Assembly: GCA_937893835.1 (NCBI GenBank)
Contig: CALCSS010000079.1
Coordinates: forward strand, 1 to 11,216
DNA from: an uncultured Fidelibacterota bacterium
GTDB taxonomy: Bacteria > Fidelibacterota > Marinisomatia > Marinisomatales > UBA1611
Length of the DNA stretch: 11,216 bases
Reading direction: 5' to 3'
Under the pieces are notes generated by a model. That model did no database searches. It saw only the letters and a program-made list of their open reading frames with translations, and had not been told where the DNA came from. The position numbers and the translations under genes are program-made. Positions 6,609-11,216 of the stretch are shown one piece after another. Within the stretch, counting starts at the first letter, position 1; each line of letters opens with the position of its first letter.

Positions 6609-8087
6609 ATGGAAAAACCCGCATACAAGAGTTCAAGATCATACATAAGTCTGGTCTTTATTCTATCGTTAACGCTTGCAAACAGCACAAGGCGACCCCT
6701 TGTTCAGGTTGAGAGCAGAGATCGCAATGAGACCATTATATCGGTCCATCATCAGGCACATCTTGATTATGGACTGTCATATCCTATGACATATGAGTTC
6801 AATATTCCTGCAAATGGCTCAGACTATCATGCAAACGTGAGATTCAGATCAGATCAGGAATGGACCGAGATGTTGGAAAAGACCTCAGAGGATTTTTTCA
6901 ATGGAATTGAGGTGGTTCGTTTTGATCATGATGCTGATAAGGCATATGTGTCCGTTGGCTTCTCATCATTTTCTGATTCCATATACATCATGTTCACTAA
7001 TGCTGAGGGAACGCCGATCAGTGCCATCTTCCAACAGACAACAACTTATTATGATGATCGTGATGCCGCTGTCACGGCCACCGCGGACGATTGGGCGGAT
7101 TGGTGCAATGAAAAATTTATCCAAACCTGTCACATCTTTCGATCCCATAACCTTTGGTTGTCAACTGCGATCGTGACACATGGAGTTGGTGAGGATACAT
7201 GGGCAGATATTCAAGCTCAGATCGATTCAGGATACGTGGAACCGGTCTCACATTCAAGAACACATCCCTATGTGCCCTACGAAGATCTGGAAGGCGAGGT
7301 CTTTGGATGCAAGCAAGACCTCATTGATAATCTGGACCTTCCTGACCATAATCGATACGGCGATAATGAGTACATCTATGCATGGGTCGCACCCTATGGT
7401 GAATATGATGATGATATCGATTCCATGGTCAGTGTCTCCAAATATCTAACTACTCGCCTTTATTATCCAGATGATCATGGATTTGGAACCTGGGACAATG
7501 ATCTGAATAAGTATGATCCGGTCGGAGTATCAAGAGAGGTGGGGCCGCTATGGGTCGGTACGACTGATACGGTGGATCTGAACAATACCTTTGATGAGGT
7601 TCTATCATCTGGAGGTGTATATCATGTAATGTGTCATCCAAATGTCATAGAGTGGGACCAGGACTATCCCTGGGCACATTTGGAACACATCAGCAATAGA
7701 AGGAATGTGTGGTATGTTGGCTTTGGTCATCTGTATGCCTATCATTTTCTACAATCAGAATATCCTTCATTGGACTTGAAGGTGGCAGGCAGTGTCAAGA
7801 TGGTTCCCACTTCTTTCAAGCTCTATCAAAATTATCCAAATCCATTCAACTCTAGGACGAAGATAAGATTTTATTCTGAATATAATAATTCTATAAGTCT
7901 CAATATAACTGACCTTAATGGTAATATAATAAAGAATATTATTAATAATACCGTTTTGATGGGCTATCATACATTTGACTGGGATGGGACAAATGACATT
8001 GGTGTTCCCGTCTCTGCTGGAATCTATTTTGTTTCCATCAGATCCAATGATGGGATCCACACCAGGAAGATGGTATTATTGAAATGA
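6609..8087 (+). CDS. Secreted NodB/CE4-type polysaccharide deacetylase with sorting domain
   Basis: 492 residues. A signal peptide (about 1-26, SYISLVFILSLTLA) leads into a beta-rich N-terminal part of unknown family (30-145), then a polysaccharide-deacetylase-like domain (about 150-385), then a T9SS-type domain (402-492). NodB motifs visible: AAVTATADDW (153-162), equivalent to the TFDD motif with D160/D161; HSRTHP (215-220), giving the metal ligands H215 and H219; APYG (261-264), where the usual Arg of RxPYG is Ala or Val; and HVMCHP (339-344), the late His motif. The D-H-H metal site therefore looks intact. CE4 enzymes hydrolyse N- or O-acetyl groups from chitin, peptidoglycan, xylan or related glycans; the substrate here is not determined. 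The ATG at 6609 has no strong Shine-Dalgarno site. The stop overlaps the following esterase start (ATGA 8084-8087), which suggests coupled synthesis of two deacetylating enzymes. Confidence 0.83.
   Translation: MEKPAYKSSRSYISLVFILSLTLANSTRRPLVQVESRDRNETIISVHHQAHLDYGLSYPMTYEFNIPANGSDYHANVRFRSDQEWTEMLEKTSEDFFNGIEVVRFDHDADKAYVSVGFSSFSDSIYIMFTNAEGTPISAIFQQTTTYYDDRDAAVTATADDWADWCNEKFIQTCHIFRSHNLWLSTAIVTHGVGEDTWADIQAQIDSGYVEPVSHSRTHPYVPYEDLEGEVFGCKQDLIDNLDLPDHNRYGDNEYIYAWVAPYGEYDDDIDSMVSVSKYLTTRLYYPDDHGFGTWDNDLNKYDPVGVSREVGPLWVGTTDTVDLNNTFDEVLSSGGVYHVMCHPNVIEWDQDYPWAHLEHISNRRNVWYVGFGHLYAYHFLQSEYPSLDLKVAGSVKMVPTSFKLYQNYPNPFNSRTKIRFYSEYNNSISLNITDLNGNIIKNIINNTVLMGYHTFDWDGTNDIGVPVSAGIYFVSIRSNDGIHTRKMVLLK
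7812..8084 (+). other. T9SS-type sorting domain with unusually AT-rich coding sequence
   Basis: Residues 402-492 contain FKLYQNYPNPFNSRTKIRF, then an Asn/Ile-rich stretch (427-447), then FDWDGTNDIG, VPVSAGIYF and a final KMVLLK. By hand count only 19 of 100 bases at 7861-7960 are G or C, far below the two sister domains. Confidence 0.85.
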
Positions 8088-10225
8088 AGAATGGATCAGA
8101 AGATGGAATCATATTGAGAGTGAAGAAAGTTCTATTGACATGCGCCATATTCCTTTCATGTGAGCAAGACTCATCTCAGAGACTCACCTTGTGTCCTTTG
8201 TTCTCAGATGGAATGGTCTTACAGAGAGATACGATCGTCTCACTTTGGGGACAATGTGATCCAGATCAATTGGTTACATTGAATTCTTCATGGGGTGTTT
8301 CTGATTCAACCCGCTCTGACCAGAATGGTGACTGGATTGCAAAGATCTCAACCACTAACGAAACCGGACCACATACTTTGACCATCAAAAGTGGAGAATG
8401 GGCTAAGGAAATCAGGGACGTGTTATTTGGAGAGGTGTGGCTGGCAGCTGGACAGTCAAACATGGAAATGGATTTTGATTATTGCTGTAACACCACAGAC
8501 AATGCTATTCAAGAGTTGGCAAATGCAAATTACTCAATGATTAGAATGTTTAATGTCAAAAAATCCTTGGAATATGAGCCAACTAGAAACGTGGAAGGTC
8601 AGTGGGCTATGGCGGTTGGTAATGACATGGAATCATTCAGTGCTGTCGGATACTTCTTTGCGAAAAGACTTCACGAGGATTTAGGTGTTCCCATTGGTAT
8701 CATCCACTCTAGTTGGGGAGGATCCACGCTTGAGGCATGGACAAGTCACGACGTTTTAGCAACGTTAGATGAATATGAGGATGATCTTAGTGATTTAGCA
8801 AATGACATTAAAGAAAACGAGAAGGCAAGAGAATGGTTCTCTCCTTATTCATCAATTGCATTACCATCAGCAGGTTGGGACCTCTATTTACATGATTATA
8901 TCAAGAAAAAAAGCCCGGATATTGATTATTTAGGTTATTTCCTTGATGGTTGGCAAGAATTGGATGAAATAGGCAAAGAAAGAATTAATGACATTGATTC
9001 TGATGAAAATTGGATGCCCTTAGATAAGCAAGGAACCGTGGATGAAACGTTCGAGACTACGAACTTTAAAGGAGTAGCCTTATTTAGAAATCAGTTTCAA
9101 GTGCATGATGTCAATGCTTCCCATATGTTAACTATTGAACCTGAAAAGAATCTTCTCTGGGGGTTGTGGGAGTACGATGTCTATGTCAATTCACAAAAGG
9201 TGGCTAGTTCCTTGATTGATGTTAAAAAAGATGATTACAAGTTTATTAAATCAAACCACACCATTAATATTCATTCATCAATCTTGAAATCTGGTGAGAA
9301 TCAATTGGTACTAAGAATAATAGGGCACCCTAGCATGGGCGACATATCCATTCAAACCTCTAATGGGAAACAAATCAAATTTGATATTGGATGGGAGTGC
9401 TCTCTCATTGCAGAGGAGTGGTACCAGTTAAATGATTACAAGTATCCATACACCTCGCTCTATTTTCATGGCAATCATGATGTTGATTACTCCAGCCAAC
9501 CTAAGAAGACAATAGTAAGTCATGGTTCTCTAGGTACATTGTTTAATGGAATGATGAATCCCTTGATACCATATGCGATTAAGGGTGTAATCTGGTATCA
9601 AGGAGAGTCAAATGTAGGGAATGGGGGACCAGAATTCAAAAGTTTTGATACTCTGATGCCACTCATGATAAATGATCTGCGTGAGCGATGGGGTAGAGAG
9701 CTCCCCTTCTACTTTGCTCAGATCGCACCCTATTTCAATTATAACGGGATGTCGCCCTATTTCCGAGATGTTCAGCGAGGACTTCTCAGGATCCCAAATA
9801 CAGGCATGGTCGTCACCCTTGACATTGGTGAGAACTATGATATTCATCCGTCAAACAAGCACGATGTTGGAGAGAGATTTGCCAGGCTGGCATTGAGTGA
9901 TCAATATGGCAAGGATATCGTTGCCTCTGGACCCTTGTTAAAGAGTGCAAAAATGAACGATGGTAGAGTGACGGTGGATTTTTTTCACATTGGTCCGGGT
10001 TTGGTCATTGACCAGTCAAACAGGTCTGCATTCGAGTTAGCGGGCAAGGATAGGAAATTTCTTGAGGCCACGATCATCAACCACGGTGAATACCTTGAGG
10101 CCTACTCCGAAGGGATAAGTAGGCCAAAATATTTAAGATATGCATTCTCAGACACAGCATATGCAACCTTGTTCAACCTAGAAGGTCTTCCCGGATCCTC
10201 ATTTTTCACTCGAATAAAAGATTAG
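8084..10225 (+). CDS. Lipoprotein sialate O-acetylesterase-type SGNH esterase
   Basis: 713 residues, slightly long for the family because of the N-terminal extension. The signal peptide ends in a lipobox (FLSC, C26), so an outer-membrane or surface lipoprotein is likely. N-terminal beta domain: LFSDGMVLQRD and LWGQCDP (39-60). Catalytic blocks: GEVWLAAGQSNM (116-127) with nucleophile S125; IIHSSWGGSTLEAW (206-219); IWYQGESN (503-510); and DIGENYDIHPSNKHDVGERFA (580-600) with D586 and H588 as the likely acid/base pair. Residues about 225-495 include the jelly-roll insertion usual in this family (LWGLWEYDVYVN). The family removes O-acetyl groups from sialic acids, but many members act on acetylated plant or algal glycans such as xylan or rhamnogalacturonan, so 'sialate' is a family label. 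ATG 8084 overlaps the previous stop. GTG at 8120 would give a tidier signal peptide (residue 13 onward) and cannot be excluded. Confidence 0.9.
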   Translation: MKNGSEDGIILRVKKVLLTCAIFLSCEQDSSQRLTLCPLFSDGMVLQRDTIVSLWGQCDPDQLVTLNSSWGVSDSTRSDQNGDWIAKISTTNETGPHTLTIKSGEWAKEIRDVLFGEVWLAAGQSNMEMDFDYCCNTTDNAIQELANANYSMIRMFNVKKSLEYEPTRNVEGQWAMAVGNDMESFSAVGYFFAKRLHEDLGVPIGIIHSSWGGSTLEAWTSHDVLATLDEYEDDLSDLANDIKENEKAREWFSPYSSIALPSAGWDLYLHDYIKKKSPDIDYLGYFLDGWQELDEIGKERINDIDSDENWMPLDKQGTVDETFETTNFKGVALFRNQFQVHDVNASHMLTIEPEKNLLWGLWEYDVYVNSQKVASSLIDVKKDDYKFIKSNHTINIHSSILKSGENQLVLRIIGHPSMGDISIQTSNGKQIKFDIGWECSLIAEEWYQLNDYKYPYTSLYFHGNHDVDYSSQPKKTIVSHGSLGTLFNGMMNPLIPYAIKGVIWYQGESNVGNGGPEFKSFDTLMPLMINDLRERWGRELPFYFAQIAPYFNYNGMSPYFRDVQRGLLRIPNTGMVVTLDIGENYDIHPSNKHDVGERFARLALSDQYGKDIVASGPLLKSAKMNDGRVTVDFFHIGPGLVIDQSNRSAFELAGKDRKFLEATIINHGEYLEAYSEGISRPKYLRYAFSDTAYATLFNLEGLPGSSFFTRIKD

Positions 10226-10271
10226 GGATTATGATACAAGCAGTTGATAAATTAAAATATGGGAACTAGCT

Positions 10272-10775
10272 GTGAATAAGACTCTAGCAAAATATTTTTT
10301 TCTATGGATACTTATCCTCTCATTTGATCTGGCGTTATGTGGTATGGTCAAAATTGGTGAGAAGGCACCAGCCATATCCCTAATGAAACTTGAGAATAGG
10401 GAGTATTTTGAATCGGAGAAATTGCTTGGTGAAAAGAATATGGTGATCTGTTTTTTTTCAACTTGGAGCAAGCCATTCAATAAAGAGATTCCCAATCTCA
10501 TCAAGATGTCCAAGGAATTTGATGATGACTGCCTATTTTTACTGGTGGCTGTAAAAGAAAAGAAACCGCTTGTGAGGGACTATATCGAAAGGCGAGACAT
10601 TCCTCTTCAGGTGGTGATGGATAAATTTGGAAAGACGATCAAAAATTTTGGTGGCAAGGAAGTTCCTATGGTGGTGGTGATCGATAAAAATGGATTGATC
10701 ACATACCACAGAACAGGTTATGAAAAGGGTGACGAGATCAAATTGACAGAACATTTAAATACCGATTTGAAGTAG
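10272..10775 (+). CDS. Exported thioredoxin-fold (AhpC/TlpA-like) protein lacking the CXXC cysteines
   Basis: 167 residues. The N-terminus has a hydrophobic signal or anchor (FFLWILILSFDLALCG, 9-24). The mature part fits the TlpA/AhpC-TSA thioredoxin fold: VKIGEKAPAISL opening (26-37); NMVICFFSTWSKPFNKEIPNL (56-76) at the position of the usual WCxPC; VMDKFGKTIKNFG (115-127); cis-Pro loop EVPMVVVIDKNG (130-141); and a HRTGY segment (146-150). Both catalytic cysteines are replaced (W65-S66-K67-P68-F69), so ordinary disulfide exchange is not expected. Remaining cysteines (C23, C60, C87) are not in redox positions. A structural, chaperone or binding role is possible. GTG at 10272 is chosen: an in-frame stop at 10248-10250 excludes longer forms and GGGAA lies 6 nt upstream. 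ATG at 10344 would make a form without signal peptide. It lies 46 bp after the esterase and 27 bp before the FGE-like gene. Confidence 0.85.
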   Translation: MNKTLAKYFFLWILILSFDLALCGMVKIGEKAPAISLMKLENREYFESEKLLGEKNMVICFFSTWSKPFNKEIPNLIKMSKEFDDDCLFLLVAVKEKKPLVRDYIERRDIPLQVVMDKFGKTIKNFGGKEVPMVVVIDKNGLITYHRTGYEKGDEIKLTEHLNTDLK

Positions 10776-10802
10776 CACTAATAATATATATAGCCATCTT
10801 GG

Positions 10803-11216
10803 ATGATAGAGCCTCACTTTAAACCAATCCTATTGATCGTTTCCCTGATCTCATGTGGTAACAATCCAAAGAAACAGGATATAGTATCAAATATGATATT
10901 GATCCCTGGAGGTGAGTTTATGATGGGCAGTACGGATTCACTGAGTTATCCTGATGAATACCCGCAACATAAAGTTAGCATATCATCATTCTTGATGGAC
11001 AAGCATGAGGTCACAAATAAACAGTTCAGTGATTTTGTCAATAATACTGGATATGTGACCACGGCTGAAAAATTGTATAAATACTTTGATCATCAGTTGG
11101 GTGATTCGATCTCAAGAAAAGGTTCCCTTGTATTCGATGGCAGTGATCTATCCTATGAACAAGGTCTGGAAGACCTGAGCTGGTGGAAGTGGTGTGATGA
11201 TGCCAGTTGGAGACAT
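10803..11216 (+). CDS. Formylglycine-generating-enzyme-like lipoprotein (sulfatase-modifying factor), 3' truncated by window edge
   Basis: The first 138 codons are visible with no stop before the edge. A short signal peptide ends in a lipobox (LISC, C18), giving a predicted lipoprotein. The family signature follows: MILIPGGEFMMGS (31-43), YPDEYPQHKVSI (49-60), FLMDKHEVTNKQFSDFV (63-79), NTGYVTTAEK (81-90) and WWKWCDDASWRH (127-138). The TGYVTxAE and ASWRH segments fit true sulfatase-activating FGE/SUMF1-type enzymes better than the related GldJ/GldK gliding lipoproteins. FGE oxidises a Cys in sulfatases to formylglycine, but its catalytic Cys residues lie in the missing C-terminal part, so activity cannot be judged. 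A sulfatase may lie just downstream (inference). No strong Shine-Dalgarno site precedes the ATG; the gap to the previous gene is 27 bp, so it is probably co-transcribed. Confidence 0.87.
   Translation, partial: MIEPHFKPILLIVSLISCGNNPKKQDIVSNMILIPGGEFMMGSTDSLSYPDEYPQHKVSISSFLMDKHEVTNKQFSDFVNNTGYVTTAEKLYKYFDHQLGDSISRKGSLVFDGSDLSYEQGLEDLSWWKWCDDASWRH

Noticed and set aside
8084..10225. Reading the esterase as proof of sialic acid use
   Set aside because: The family name is historical; no sialidase, NanA-type lyase or sialic acid transporter is visible, and many members act on other acetylated glycans.
10231..10269. Twelve-codon mini-ORF (ATG to TAG) just before the thioredoxin-fold gene, as a possible leader peptide
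   Set aside because: The only Shine-Dalgarno-like bases are 2 nt from its ATG, it has no regulatory codon run, and there is no attenuator-like hairpin after it.
10743..10748. TTGACA as a -35 box for the FGE-like gene
   Set aside because: It lies inside the upstream coding sequence and no matching -10 box stands 16-18 nt downstream; the AT-rich run at 10780-10791 is too far away.
10803..11216. GldJ/GldK gliding-motility lipoprotein, which shares the FGE fold and would fit T9SS
   Set aside because: The TGYVTTAEK and WWKW...ASWRH segments are typical of sulfatase-activating FGE-type proteins; with the C-terminal part missing this is kept as the less likely alternative.

Overview
The window looks like bacterial DNA from the Bacteroidota/Ignavibacteria/Marinimicrobia side of the tree. 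The evidence is the recurring C-terminal 'YPNPFN' sorting domain ending in -MVLLK-type tails, several lipobox signal peptides, weak or absent Shine-Dalgarno sites, and LamG, leucine-rich-repeat (LRR) and RCC1 surface architectures. A marine SAR406/Marinimicrobia-like source is my best guess; the phylum is inference, not shown by a marker gene. Everything recognisable lies on the + strand.

Layout. The left edge holds the 3' end of an LRR protein (3-215). It is followed by a LamG + nine-LRR + sorting-domain protein (297-2168) and a small exported Arg-rich protein of unknown function (2212-2724). The latter overlaps by 4 bp a 1278-residue predicted lipoprotein (2721-6557) that carries a complete seven-blade RCC1-like propeller, two Ig-like repeats, a LamG domain and a sorting domain. 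Next come a NodB/CE4-type polysaccharide deacetylase with a sorting domain (6609-8087) and a lipoprotein sialate O-acetylesterase-type SGNH esterase (8084-10225), which also overlap by 4 bp. A thioredoxin-fold protein that has lost both CXXC cysteines follows (10272-10775). The window ends in the first 138 codons of a lipoprotein formylglycine-generating-enzyme-like (sulfatase-activating) gene (10803 to edge).

How the parts may work together. Spacings are short (81, 43, -4, 51, -4, 46, 27 bp), no gap exceeds 81 bp and I see no convincing terminator, so this may be one transcription unit. Every gene whose N-terminus is visible has a signal peptide or lipobox. Three have C-terminal domains that send cargo through the type IX secretion system (T9SS) in related bacteria. 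The set reads as a cell-surface module: putative binding or adhesion proteins (LRR, LamG, RCC1) next to enzymes that remove or mature modifications on decorated polysaccharide (N-/O-deacetylase, O-acetylesterase, sulfatase activator). The shared substrate is inference; no glycoside hydrolase, SusCD pair or sulfatase lies inside the window.

Main oddities: a LamG domain spliced into the middle of an Ig/BACON-like domain in the RCC1 lipoprotein; a lipobox combined with a sorting domain in the same protein; a Cys-less thioredoxin fold; and two sharply AT-rich coding stretches (7861-7960 and about 8760-9600) suggesting mosaic genes. No tRNA, rRNA, CRISPR array, insertion sequence or attachment site was seen.
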